Part shown: one piece after another, positions 11,040-21,810 of the stretch
Numbering within the stretch: the stretch's first letter is position 1
Layout of the letters: every line of letters starts with the position of its first letter
NCBI GenBank assembly: GCA_947000775.1
Contig: CAMQGK010000008.1
Coordinates: forward strand, 12,278,501 to 12,342,500
Direction: 5' to 3'
Length of the DNA: 64,000 bases
Origin: Pterois miles
Lineage: Eukaryota > Chordata > Actinopteri > Perciformes > Scorpaenidae
Translations under genes and position numbers: made by a program
The notes under the pieces: model-generated
Told to the model about the DNA's origin: nothing
The model's input: the letters and a program-made list of their open reading frames with translations, nothing else
Databases searched by the model: none

Positions 11040-11260
11040 TTCGCTCGGTCTCTCTGCGGCGCCATCCTTCACTCCACTGCACTGCTTCTTTCATTTATCG
11101 TCCCCTCACTCTTTTTCCACTTACTTTTCTACTACTTCCTCCCCCCCGTCCTCTGTCTTTCCCTGTTTCTTTCCCTCTCCATCACTCACTCCATAATTTC
11201 ACCTCTGCTCTGCCTCACTCCCCGGCTCTCTCTCTCTCTCTCTCTCAGACATTTCGGCCC
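11040..11260. repeat. Pyrimidine-rich tract ending in (TC)n
   Basis: The plus strand is C/T-rich for about 200 bp and ends in a (TC)n array at 11225-11247. The Ser/Leu/Pro-rich open frames across it are artefacts of this composition. Confidence 0.7.
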
Positions 11261-11269
11261 CTCTCTCCG

Positions 11270-11360
11270 ACGCTGCCATGGCACAATGCAGGGATCATTA
11301 GTGACTTAATGGAGGTAGCCATTTTCTGCAGGGGGCAATAACAATGGCAATGAGCAGTAT
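11270..11360. other. Short repeat-free block after (TC)n
   Basis: About 90 bp of high complexity (GCCATGGCACAATGCAGGGA, GTAGCCATTTTCTGCAGGGG, AACAATGGCAATGAGC) sandwiched between pyrimidine-rich tracts. GCCATTTTC resembles a YY1 core and AACAATGG a SOX site. It is a candidate conserved element, with weak support. Confidence 0.22.
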
Positions 11361-12466
11361 CCACCACTCCTCTGCCCTCCTTCTCTTTCTCTGCTTCAGT
11401 CCTTCCCCCCTTTTTCCTGTCTTGTTGACTCTGTTTCCTCGCCCTCTCTCCTCCCGCAGTGACAGTGACACTGAGTGCTGTGTGCACCCGGTGTAAGAGC
11501 AGTCCTCCTGTCTCATTTACACTGATATTGGACTGGGTATCAGGTCTGTATGTGTGTGTGCGTGTGTTTTGACATGGAAACGACCATCAGTGCCAAATAA
11601 CTGCATAAGCGCACCGCGGTGTGACACACCGGCAAGAACAAACGCAGGTGGGATGCTTATACACGCATGAACTGTGTGTGTGTGTATATATATTTCGTCA
11701 TCTAAGCAACTCTCTGTCGGTTTATTTTGGGTGATATTGTTGGTGGAAAGATAGTGATTCAGTGACACATAGCTGAGGCCTTATGGGAAAGAACAGGAAA
11801 ATAATAAATAATAAAGTCCCACACATTTTTCTATATACTTACAAGCACAACTCGCTTGATGACAGCATTTTCAAATTGTGATCATCCCTTCACCAAAAGT
11901 CGTGCGGTACACTTTAACTGTGACCAGTTGGCCCATACGAAATTCATTAAAAGCGCAACCTAATAAAACACATAAAGTTATGAATGTTTTATATGTAATA
12001 AAAGACGAATGCCAAAGATGCATGTGGAATTTTAGGCAACTTTTAGAGAAAACATGTGATACGTACAGATAATGGTAAAGTGTACAAGTTAACACCAGTT
12101 TGATTTTATAGAAACCAGCTGAACCGGCAATCGTCATTACAGCACGTTCTGGCAAATGAAAAAGTAGCCGACATCAGCAACCTGTGCCGATAGCGGCACG
12201 AAATCCAGCACTGCCTTAGTAATAAGCACTATGATTAACCGAATATGCTGTTTTATAAATGGACTAACGGAGCCACTAATGTCTGACAGGCCTACGCAGT
12301 ATGAAGAAGATCAAATTTCATGGGTATTTTGTGGTGACGAGACAAGATGGGTTTCCAGCAGTCAGTGTATTGCTAGCCCAGCTCCTGAGCGAGAGTGTGT
12401 GTCACGGTGAGTATAAAGTTAGCTGTAATGCTATGGCTGTGAACGTAGCAGTGCAGTGTATCTAGA

Positions 12467-12727
12467 AGGGTTCTAGCGCCGGTATCAAGGTATACCGTGG
12501 TAGGAAAGTTGACGGTTATCATACCATTAACATTTGCTATCGACGGTATTGAATGGCTGCCTGACTACTAAAACTCCTAAAGACTCAAGTCAAGTTCCCG
12601 TGTCTTGCTTGGAACCAGCCGGTCAAAGTGAAGCGGATTAGACCTCGACGACTTTGGCCCGATCCTCCACGTTTTGGTGGGTCATATGTGACACCTAGTG
12701 GTAAAATACGGTATACCGGTCCAGCCT
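12467..12727. mobile_element. Short hAT-like non-autonomous element
   Basis: The left part reads GCGCCGGTATCAAGGTATACC and the right part ends ATACGGTATACCGGTCCAGCC. The inverted GGTATACCG motifs and the internal TTTTGGTGGGTCATATGTG match a fish element I recall. The length of about 260 bp fits a MITE. An exact target duplication could not be found, so the outer edges are approximate. Confidence 0.6.
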
Positions 12728-12735
12728 GGTGTTTG

Positions 12736-13440
12736 GTTTGATTTCAAACCAGTTTAACACCAACCCAAACCTACTTCTGTTACATTCCATCGCCAGTCAG
12801 CACCATTAACCCACGTTTACAAAGCTTAAAAAATATGAAACATATTACAGTGGCAATCTTTGCTCAGTTCTCCTGATTTTTCTCCCTATTTCCACAAAAA
12901 CAGGCCCCTGATTTCCTGCATTGACATGGAATGCATAATGATATATCATGATAAAACAACTGAGGTGTATTAAACAATTGTCGGGTGATTCTTATGCATT
13001 AATGTCCACTTTGCACAATGGAGCCTTGTGGGCAGAAATAAATGACAGCAGTTGTTATTGATTGGGTTTTAAACCACGGCCTCTGTCATCACAGCGGTGT
13101 GCACACATCACACTGCTGATTAAACATAATGCAGGGCACACGGTGTTAATGAACTAAATGCTTTGATGAACATACATGAATCATATGCTACCCTTCACAT
13201 TCACCACATCTCAACCCAAGTGGTGATGACCCACCATCATGAAAACATGACATGAGGGAACATCTTTTGGAAGAATAGTGTTCAACATGGAGAACTAAGG
13301 AACGCTGGAGGACTGACACTTGACTCTTGATGTTGGTTATTATACCTTTAATTTGTCACCCACACACTCATACATACCAGTTCCTCCACTAATTGTGCAC
13401 ATTGACATACACTGGGGCACCAAGTCACAAATTGTTGGCA
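12736..13440. other. Unassigned DNA
   Basis: AT-moderate DNA with no recognised transposon end, second copy or reading frame worth keeping. Confidence 0.35.
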
Positions 13441-13534
13441 TTAAATTTTCATTGTATAGATTTGGCTCATTAAAATGAATGAGGTCTGCTGTGTGTTTGC
13501 AGCAGTCCATCTGTAAGATTCACAGAGGACCATG

Positions 13535-13650
13535 TGTGTGTTGTTGTGCGCACACACACAAACACATACACATGCATCATGCAGATTTAGTGACTTAGCG
13601 CAGGTCTGTGCACCCATCCATATGTACAGACACAGGCATAAACACACACA
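13535..13650. repeat. Imperfect (CA)n-rich tract
   Basis: Interrupted CA/TG dinucleotide arrays (CACACACACAAACACATACA and similar). They produce the Cys/Val-rich minus-strand frame here, which is not a gene. Confidence 0.7.
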
Positions 13651-13888
13651 CTGGCTAGCATAGTGTGTATGGCCTGACAAACTGCTGCTACTCAACTCCC
13701 ATTCCTTTATTTACCCGGCGATGTGCCCTCCACCCCTCTTTCTCCATCCATTCCTTTTCTTCCCCTCCTTTACTACAGCTCTACCCTGCAGTTACCTCCT
13801 CCGCTATCACTGCCCGCTGCCCACAAATCACAGCAGCAGAAACACAGAAAGGACGGAGTGAGACGGTGAAAAGAGAGACGGACAGAAA

Positions 13889-14398
13889 ATGATAAAGGGG
13901 GGGGGCATTAGTGGGGGTCTTTCTCTCCAACAAAAGACCAGTGGGCATCCATCTTGGGCCTATCTGTTGACACAGGACCACAGAATGAGTGGCCAGCTGG
14001 CTGGATCAACACGGATGAAAAATAGTCGAGTCGCAGCGACAACAACAACTGCAGCGGTGACAACTATGACAACAGTTGCTCCGACGCAAATACAAACAAC
14101 CGAGATATCGGCGCAAACAAAGCAAAGACCACCAGCAGCTGCATGCGACATCAAGTAATAAAAGCATCCAGCAAGAGGAAGAATCACACCTGCTGCAACA
14201 ATTAAAATTTCTTCTTCTTCTTCTAGGACATCCACTGTAACAACCACCTACACAACAGCACCAGCAAAAATAGCTGCTACAACTACAACCATAGCAACAG
14301 CGAGAAAAACATCCTCAAACTCCACCACCTCCAACAATTGCAGTGTCTGCTACTGCTATTATTATTTTTGCTACAACTCTGGGTTTTATGTCATTTAG
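13889..14398 (+). CDS. Doubtful Thr-rich reading frame, possibly two exons
   Basis: An ATG at 13889 opens a frame to a stop at 14156-14158. Its second half is Thr-rich (VAATTTTAAVTTMTTVAPTQ). At 14155 the sequence AA|GTAATA could be a splice donor. At 14226 a polypyrimidine tract ending TTCTTCTAG could be an acceptor. Removing these 72 bases keeps the frame open as another Thr-rich stretch (TSTVTTTYTTAPAKIAATTT) to a stop at 14396. Predicted product: about 145 residues, no signal peptide or known domain. The DNA is a degenerate ACA/CAA trinucleotide stretch, which would give Thr/Gln/Asn codons anyway. I think it is more likely low-complexity DNA than a gene. Confidence 0.15.
14035..14345. repeat. 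Degenerate ACA/CAA trinucleotide low-complexity region
   Basis: A 300-bp stretch on the plus strand is dominated by ACA, CAA and ACC triplets (GACAACAACAACTGCAGCGG, CTACAACTACAACCATAGC). It is interrupted by a (CTT)n pyrimidine tract at 14209-14224. It underlies the Thr-rich frame. Confidence 0.7.
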
Positions 14399-14719
14399 TT
14401 ATTTTTTTTCCATTCTCCAGCTCCGTTTCTCTCCCACATCTCTCGTCCATTTCGCAGCTTCGGCGGCGTGAACATCTGAAAACCCTAAATCTGAAATTTG
14501 TGCGAGGGGGCAAACGGCACCCCGTCATTTCTCTGCGCCACCCGCTCATCTTCCCTCGTCTCACCTCTTTCCTTCTCTCCTGGCAGCCATCAACCACAGC
14601 AATCAACCAAGATCTTCTGAGAGAGCTGAGGGGGTGGTGCAGGGGTGCAGAGAGCATGACGAGGAGGAATATTAAGCGGCTTCACATTAAAGCCTCGAAC
14701 TGACTGGACTCCATAGGTA

Positions 14720-15770
14720 CCGGCGGCACTGCCAATGACTTCTTCTGTTGTTAATGTAATAATCTGCATTATTTTTAGAGTATGAAAATTCCCAATTTGC
14801 GGCAGATTCTCAATTTGTTGTTACCGGTAAGGCGTGACTTCATACTCAACCTTGGATGGGTTTAATTAAACCAAATTGTGATCTCAGCTTTTAGAATATA
14901 AAAGCACGCAGAGTTGAGGAATGCAACTGATGGCAGAAAATATGCTCTTTACTCCTGTCAGCTGTGATAACATTTTTTAGTATTCACCAGTTTAATTGCA
15001 AGGAGATGGAGTCATGTGGACTTTATCTAAATTACTTTTTTTGGAAAACAGTGTACAGTAAATGGATCTGAAAATGACTATTATAATTGTCCTTTACAAA
15101 AGCAGGAACAAGCTCTTAAAAATCAGATGGTGAAATACTTTTAATGGTGACCTTTGTTTTCACTTCTAAATAAGTGATTTAGATAATGGACTTTAGCTAA
15201 ACGTTATTATAGTTGACGGGATTGTTCTTTAAAGCTGTGTTCCCTGGCTTTATTAAAGCTGTATTAATCACCTGTTTCTGTGAAACCAAAACACTGAGCT
15301 GAAGGACACTAAAGTGCTTTGTAGCAAGCTATGGGAAATTCATTGAGTTCTTCACTACAAATGTCTCCTTTCAAATTACACTCATTTCATCCATTGTTAA
15401 TATGGTGATATTGATTGGTGCAACATTAAAAATACATTCCTCGGTTCTCTTGTAATGCTTGACAGCTTTCCCCAAACCATATCCCCATATTTTCTCCAAA
15501 CTCACTGGTGTTTTAAATCTCCACTATGAGCTGACCTCCAAACATCAACAATGTTTTCAAGGATTACCAGAAATACTGCCATGACCAAAACATTAATAAT
15601 ACCGCCTCACGGTTGTATGCCTCCGGCAACCAGTTGCAATATACTGTACATCCATATTTGTCCAGACTCATATAAAAAATGTATGTAGTGAAGACTTTGA
15701 AGAAATGTAATAAAATGCACTAAGTGTATTTTTGGGAAAATGGAAATTCTCAGTGTACTGATATACACTT
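14720..15770. other. Unassigned AT-rich DNA
   Basis: About 1 kb with no recognised coding frame or simple repeat. Words such as TTTAATGGTGACCTTTGTTT (15140-15160) resemble the interior of short fish elements, but no ends or second copy were found. Confidence 0.3.
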
Positions 15771-15832
15771 ATTTGCGGTGGGCTACCAGAGGAACCGGGG
15801 GCCCATCAGAGAGAGGAAGTAGAGAGGGTGAA

Positions 15833-16001
15833 CAAGTACTACTACGGGGGAGTACGAAGCCTCCAGCAGCACTACGGTTCCTAACGTAGCACAATCACAC
15901 ACACTGTTTATCAGACAATCGCTAAAGTTATGCCGGGCAGACACACAGCTGACATCCTGCTAAACTAAACCATGTCGTGGACCAGTTTAAGAGAGTCTGA
16001 G
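15833..16001 (+). mobile_element. Fragment of hAT-like family (22-kb family), copy 1
   Basis: It shares with 22040-22210 the ordered words GAAGCCTCCAGCAGC, CTAACGTAGCACAA.CACACA, CAGACACACAGCT and TGGACCA.. TAAGAGAGTCTGAG. It is a truncated internal piece without terminal motifs. Confidence 0.6.
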
Positions 16002-16980
16002 ATGCTTTTATGTATTTCAATTCATTAAATTTTACCTATGTATGTCGCAAAAAAGAAATATCCTTCAGAGAGGAACTTTCCATTTAAGCCTAAGCTGGAG
16101 CAAACATTTCTAGACAGACGGTGTTGGTGGAGACGGAGGAGGAGAGTGAGCGATGATGGGGCAAATCAGTGGAGGAGTGAGGAGCTGCAGAGGGGAATGG
16201 AGAGGGAGGACTGAGATAAGACATGGTGAGGGAAGCAGAGAGGGCCAGAGCGGCGAGAAGTGACGAGAGCTGATCTCTATTGATCACCACAGACAGCTTC
16301 ATTATCAGCACTTACTGGACACACGGTGAATTCACAACCACTTCCTTCTGTGTGTGGATGGCTGCGTGCATGTGTGTGTCTACGCAGTATTGAGTGCATT
16401 ACTTTTTAAATGTAGTCTGGTAGAGATCCTCAAGTAGATGGTATCAATCCGGTTATTTGGGGTTTGCAAAATCCACCCTGTAAAAGAGACAAATTATCTG
16501 AATTTACAACTGAATGGAGGTGCTATTTATTGTTATCAGATTACTCTAATCCTATTGCACTGAAATCCCTCTGTCCAAACCCTGTTTATATAATTATGCG
16601 TACCTGTGTTTGCTGTGGATGTATCCCTGCGGTCCTCCACACCAGTCGCAGTGAGCGTTTTCACTGGCAGTCCATTCATGAATTAATGAGCGCTGCTGTT
16701 GAGACATCTCTCTGAGAGCCGGAGAAAGTATTGAACGATCAAGGAGGATCGTGAGAGAATAAAAGGAGGACGGAAAGAACAAGAAAACAAAAGTCTTTTG
16801 TAAGCAACAACAGCAAGGCCTCCCTCTGCTCCATTTCTTTCTAGGATTCTATCATGAATACAGTTTTTGAAGGCCAACATCAGTATAAGTATAGAAAATA
16901 TACCGTCAGTACCAATGGTGTGAAGTTATCAAGTAGGATTACACAAGTACTGTACTTAAATTCTTGTACTTCAAATAGTT

Positions 16981-17403
16981 CAACATTTTGGGACATGGGC
17001 TTATTCTGTGTCTTGCTGAGATTGTGACTGTATGGTAAAGTTACAGCCAGCAGTAGGTTAGCTTACTGTAGACTGGAAGGTAGGTTGGCTCTGTCCCCGA
17101 AGATAACAAAACATATACAGCACCTCTATTATATAATATTATATCTTGTTTGTTTAATCTGCACAAAAACAGTGTAAAAACATCTCACAGGGATTATATG
17201 TTTGACTATTTTTGGCTGGAACCACCAACTTCCTGGAGTATCTGCAGGTTGCCTGGCAACTGCACGCAGACAAGAAATAGTCCGGCACATAAACACCTGT
17301 AACTTGCTGTTTTTACACTTGTCTCAGTCTCACTCATACAGACATGTTGTGGCATCGACCTCTTAAAACCCTCAGAAAGAAATAGAAAAATCCCAAAATG
17401 TGG
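16981..17403. mobile_element. Foldback (palindromic) element with X-box at its centre
   Basis: CATTTTGGGA at 16984-16993 is mirrored by TCCCAAAATG at 17391-17400. Inside, AGTGTAAAAACA (17171-17182) is the exact reverse complement of TGTTTTTACACT (17308-17319), and GACTATTTTTGG (17204) pairs imperfectly with CAAGAAATAGTC (17271). The strand could therefore fold into one long hairpin. Near the turn lies GTTGCCTGGCAAC (17248-17260), a perfect RFX X-box. I recall this family as very abundant in fish. No transposase is present. Confidence 0.65.
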
Positions 17404-17854
17404 GACTAATCCTTTAAAAACCTATAATGAGCATATAACACATGATTTATTTTAATAGACTAACCTACTGAAATGGTTAAAACTGAGGTGATATCAACCA
17501 ACTAAAGCATCATTAGTAAACCCAAATGAAGTTATAGTACTTTTTATACTTGAGCACATTTTACTCATAAAACTGTTTTGAAGTCATTAACCGGCTAATT
17601 GATAATAAATTGCCAATAATATAATTGTTTGCAGCTTCTTATTGTGAGGATTTCTTCCATTGCTCCATTTATTTAATTTAATTTATTTATTTAATCACAG
17701 TAAACTGAATATCTATGAGATTTAGGTTGTTAAATGGACATATCAAATATTCTTAAAGGTGCTATTTATAACATTAACAACATTCAGCCATTGTGTTCAC
17801 TTCACTACATGTGGTTGCTCGTTTGCCAACTTTTTAAGTGATCATAATAATGTT

Positions 17855-17871
17855 TGTTTTTTTTTTTTTTG
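17855..17871. repeat. Poly(T) run
   Basis: About 17 T after TGTTTG. No retroposon body was recognised next to it. The wider 17640-17700 stretch is made of TTTA/TTTAAT words. Confidence 0.6.
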
Positions 17872-18243
17872 GAAAAGCTATATTTATATTCTGCACCTTT
17901 CTCACAGTTCTGTGGATGTGTTTTCAAGAACTGTGAGACAACTTGTTAAAAGCATTTTTCACTATTTTCTGATGTTTTCATTCACTAAATGATTAATCCA
18001 GAAATACTCAACAGGGATCGATGATGAGAATAATAGTTTTCTCAGCAGACAATTTCACTTGTCCTAGTGGGAAAAGCACACGTGTTATATCCGTTCTATA
18101 AAAGCGCCCCAGTAAGCCGTGTTAGTGTGACAGCGAGCCAGCATGAACAATACCAGGACCTTGAAACTGAAGCAGCAAAATGAAATTCAGTCATCTTTAA
18201 TTCTATTATTTACTCGGGCTGGAGAAACATAATTGAGCCAAAA

Positions 18244-18748
18244 TGAAAAAGTAGAAAACGACGGAGGGTCCACATGGATATGACCTGCTTTCTCACATTT
18301 TAAATCCAACGTTGTAAACACCACACACACAGTAAAGTATGGAAACACTTTGGGTTTCACTTCACACATTGCAGGAAAAGCAGAGCTAGACATCATGGCT
18401 AAAGCTGCATGCTAACTCTGTCATGGACAGGAAACGTTATCGTATAGCAGTAACGTGCAGTCAAGCCGACTGTCACAGCTCATCTCATCTCTGTGGTCAA
18501 TTGGGCCATTGCTAGTGCCTATATACTGACATTTATGTTAAATGCATTCAAACGGCCTCAGTGAAGCTGACCGTGGGTGTATAAAGACAACGGTGAGAGC
18601 TAATGAACAGACTTGGCAGAGTTAACAGAAATATACACAAGCAACTATGTCCGTTTTTCAAAATAAGCTGTTAACAAAAGGAACCGTACTGTATATACAA
18701 CATACATATATAGAAATAAAATTGATTGGATTATATTCACCAGAAGTA
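18244..18748 (+). repeat. Dispersed repeat (18/51/56-kb family), copy 1
   Basis: About 500 bp aligns by eye with 56332-56737. Shared words include CAGTAAAGTATGGAAACAC, CACATTGCAGGAAAAGCAG, CTAACTCTGTCATGGACAGG and TTATATTC.CCAGAAGTA. A third partial copy, in the opposite orientation, is at 51607-51767. Similarity may extend left to about 18.0 kb. The minus-strand frames in copies 1 and 2 resemble each other only because the DNA does; both lack a coding signature. Confidence 0.7.
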
Positions 18749-19023
18749 TTAAACATTAAATGCCCCTTATAAATTAAAAAGAAAATACCACTAATTTATG
18801 AAAGAAATGTCTTCATTCTTTGATTTTTGGATTGCTGGAAAAAATTTAATAAATAATGTCTGACAAAAATTGATATATTTGACTTCATCTCAGACTACAT
18901 AAATACTTAAAATCAAACATTCTTACAGTATTAATTTAGATATTTTCCAAAGCAAAATTCCCTAGAGGTGTATGACAACCTTTTCCCATGGTCAGGTGTT
19001 TTACAAAATTAACAAAAACAGCA

Positions 19024-19166
19024 GTAAATCGCAACACTGAATCGCAATACTTGTAGAGTTGCAATACTTAAAAATTGCAATACATACATACATACATTTA
19101 CAAATCGGCACCCAAGTATCGTGACGGTATCAAATCGGGAGATATGTGAATGATCCCGGCCCTAGA
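19024..19166. mobile_element. hAT-like element end (ATCGCAATAC type)
   Basis: The iterated AATCGCAATACTTGTAGAG, CACCCAAGTATCGTGACGGT and final TGATCCCGGCCCTAG match the terminal part of a fish hAT-like family I recall. Its short CATACATACATA array is at 19081-19098. The other end was not located. Confidence 0.5.
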
Positions 19167-19179
19167 ATTTACACATGCT

Positions 19180-19740
19180 GTTGTCAAAATGTCTTCCCTG
19201 AAAAAGGCCTAGTATTAGTTGTAGCCATACTTTAAAATTTAATGGAAAGCTTGTTTTTTTGACTACTTTCACTTAAATTAAGGATCTCTTCCACTACTAG
19301 TGAAAACAGCAACTGGACACTACATGTGTAAGATATGTTATCAAGCATCTCATGAGCCAGTACATGGTAAATAATAAAAGGCAGAGAGGTAAACTAACCC
19401 TAATGCCCAACATGACCAACACGGTATCAGAACAAGGCTAGGTCGGAGGACTGAAAGGCTCGTCAGTGCGGGCAACATGCAGTGGATCAGCTCTGTGTTT
19501 ATGGGTTCCTCTCATTTCGTTTCCTGCAATAAACGCGGGGAACATTGTCCACTCCACATCCAGCCATTACATCAATGAGTACACCATCTGAATGCATTGA
19601 ATAGTCAATAGGGTACAGCAGCAGATAATATGGCAGAGCGAAGGGAAACGGGGTATAATGCATGTTCACTTCAAATCTTCTTTCTTTCCCTTTCAGCCCC
19701 CCCTCCTTCCCCACACACCCTCCGCTTCATATCTTCTTTT
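19180..19740. other. Unassigned DNA
   Basis: No reliable gene or transposon boundary. A pyrimidine-rich run begins at about 19676. Confidence 0.3.
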
Positions 19741-19747
19741 CATTACC

Positions 19748-19876
19748 TGGAGAGGAAGCGGTGGAGGGAGTGGGAGTGGGGGTGGGGGGTTGAGATTGAA
19801 GGTAGTTAGTGGTTGCTGGAGTTAGAGGTGTGTGTGGGGGGGAGTGAGGAGAGGAGGAAAGAAAGAATGAGCGAAG
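19748..19876 (+). repeat. Purine-rich tract with G-quadruplex motif
   Basis: The plus strand is G/A-rich for about 130 bp. At 19766-19789 four G-runs (GGGAGTGGGAGTGGGGGTGG and a following G-run) fit the G3+N1-7 rule for an intramolecular G-quadruplex. A GTGTGTGGGGGGGAG run follows near 19829-19844. Confidence 0.65.
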
Positions 19877-19887
19877 GTTGGCGAGGA

Positions 19888-19901
19888 GTCGCCTTGGCAA
19901 C
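19888..19901 (+). promoter_or_regulatory. Perfect RFX X-box
   Basis: GTCGCCTTGGCAAC fits GTNRCC(N0-3)RGYAAC with a 2-bp spacer. It lies between the G-quadruplex motif and a G14 run. By my rough count about one such match is expected by chance per window of this size, so function is unproven. Confidence 0.3.
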
Positions 19902-19960
19902 GGGGAGCAGGGCCCTCGTTAGCCCAGCAGGTGCTAATAGGGATAACGAGGGGGTGTTGA

Positions 19961-19974
19961 GGGGGGGGGGGGGG
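19961..19974 (+). repeat. Poly(G) run of 14
   Basis: Fourteen consecutive G after GTTGA. Runs like this are often mis-sized in assemblies. Confidence 0.85.
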
Positions 19975-20009
19975 TCAGGGAGGGAAACGAGACCTTTACC
20001 TCTCCCAGC

Positions 20010-20340
20010 ATCCTTTACTCCTGTACTCCTCTCTGTCTGCTCCTCTTCCTTTGCTTTCGTCTCCTTCCCCTTTCTCCTCCTCTCTCCCTCCCTGTCCACC
20101 TCGCGCTCCCCCTGTTTCTTATTCTTCTTCTCTCTCTATCCATCCATTCCACTTTAAGCATCTCTTTCCATTTCAGCTGCACCGGTTGCACTCATTTCAA
20201 CAACTACCGGCCCCATTTTCCCCCACTTTCTCTCCCTCGCTGTCTCTCCATTTCCACTTTTCTTCTCCAATCCATTTCTGCCTCTCTCTTTAAGCCGCGT
20301 CCTCTTTTCCACCCCTCCATCCTGTCCTCCATCCATCCTT
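20010..20340. repeat. Pyrimidine-rich tract
   Basis: About 330 bp in which the plus strand is almost all C/T (TCCTCTTCC, CTTTCTCC, TCCATCC words). All open frames over it are compositional. A shorter purine-rich stretch follows at 20395-20475. Confidence 0.7.
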
Positions 20341-20589
20341 ACACTACTTCAAGATGGATAGAAAATAAAGTCCTCCAGCAGCTCTCTAGATGGTGGGGAG
20401 GGGGGCAAGGAAATAAAAGCTGAGGGGATGGCGAGGGCAAAGGAGGGAAAGAGGGAGAGAGAAACAGAGAGAGGACATTCAAATCAATACCAGTGTTTGT
20501 CAGGTTGTATTTTTCTGCTGCCTTGTGTTTAGTCCTCCCTGTGTACTATTCTGTCTCAGTATCTCCCTTCCGAAACACACATGCTTGCG

Positions 20590-20830
20590 CTCCGGCCGTG
20601 AACCCAGCAGCAGCCGCCGCCATTTCAGGTTGTTTTCATGCTCAGAGCTCTTTCTCCCTTCGGCTGCCCTGGCCATTTTGCCGTCTCTGACAAAGCCTCT
20701 TCATGAGGCATTCAGCGAAAGGACAGATCTTACGCTGCCGTTTCATGAATTTCGAGTTCATACAACCTGATGCTAATTAAAATACAAGTGCCCAAGGCCT
20801 GACCACTTATCAGCACAAAGAAAAACACAG
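20590..20830. other. Repeat-free enhancer-like block
   Basis: High-complexity DNA containing CAGCCGCCGCCATTTCAGG (YY1-like core), GCCATTTTGCCGTC, the palindromic CTCTTCATGAGG and ACCTGATGCTAATTAAAAT (homeodomain core). No simple repeats and no second copy. It is a conserved-element candidate based on appearance alone. Confidence 0.28.
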
Positions 20831-20839
20831 GGTCTCTAC

Positions 20840-21780
20840 ATCAATGCAGCTAGACGTGTTTGAATTAGAGGCGCTTTGCTACAACTATGTTCACCACTCA
20901 CAAAACAACATACTGGTGCTGATATACAATGTGTTCATATTTTCCCAAGGTCAGCTTTTCTGTTAAGAAGTAGATACGTAAACTTAATCTATGTACAACC
21001 AGTAAATCACTTTAGCATTAATTACTGCAGACTGGTAGAAAGTAAGACTGACCTTTCAGTGATTTAGTATATCTGATGCAGACTGCATACACAGAGCAGA
21101 CAGCATAGCCCAAGGTATGTCTGCACCTTTACCCAAACACAAATCTGGCCCTCGCTCTCATTTTCTTAATGTAAATCCAAAAGCTCCCACTATAAACATA
21201 CAAAACGACCTCGCTCAGCCAATATCCTAAAAACCATTTCCATATGCCAGATACTCGGCCCCATCTGTTAACACACCTGTCAAGTCTCTTGTTTTTTACC
21301 TGTGAAACTCAAATGTTGTGTCTTAGCTGGCATCTCAGGGCCATGAAAGGAGAATCTCATGGATCGTCATGCTACCAAACAAAATAAAGAAAAAGAGCAC
21401 GTTGCAATCTGGGCTCAGCGATAACAGCTTCCTGGCCTCGGTGTTCTCGGGAGAGGCGGCAATCACACTGGGAAGCAGTGTAGCTAGCGGAGTAATTTCC
21501 ATTGTCCGCTGTGTTGCGGGCGTCATACAGGCTGACCTCGAAACTGTTCTGTTCAGCGCCGTGTTAGTGCTGAGGGTGCTTCAAGGACTGAAAAGTCTGA
21601 TCATAGGTTACACTGATTCCTCCAGGTTTTACACCACCCTACTCCCTGTTTCCTTTGCAGTTATGTTGACAGAAAGGATGTTAATAGCTATCCATTTAAC
21701 CCTTAACAGACATTAAGAATTTTAGCTGATTAACGCTTTCAGTTAAAGGAAATATTACTAATGAAGCTGAGCAAAACTCA
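20840..21780. other. Unassigned DNA
   Basis: It contains an open frame at 21369-21716 (115 codons) with no recognisable domain, no splice context and ordinary composition; I regard it as chance. No transposon ends were recognised. Confidence 0.3.
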
Positions 21781-21810
21781 GAACGGCTTGTCACTTTAAA
21801 TAGAAAAAGT

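Noticed and set aside
14391..14703. Overlapping frames of 88 and 121 codons on opposite strands
   Set aside because: Pyrimidine-rich DNA and no domain on either strand; the stop-free lengths are compositional.
21369..21716. 115-codon plus-strand frame
   Set aside because: No recognisable domain, no splice context, and it abuts a transposon-rich stretch; length is within chance for this much sequence.
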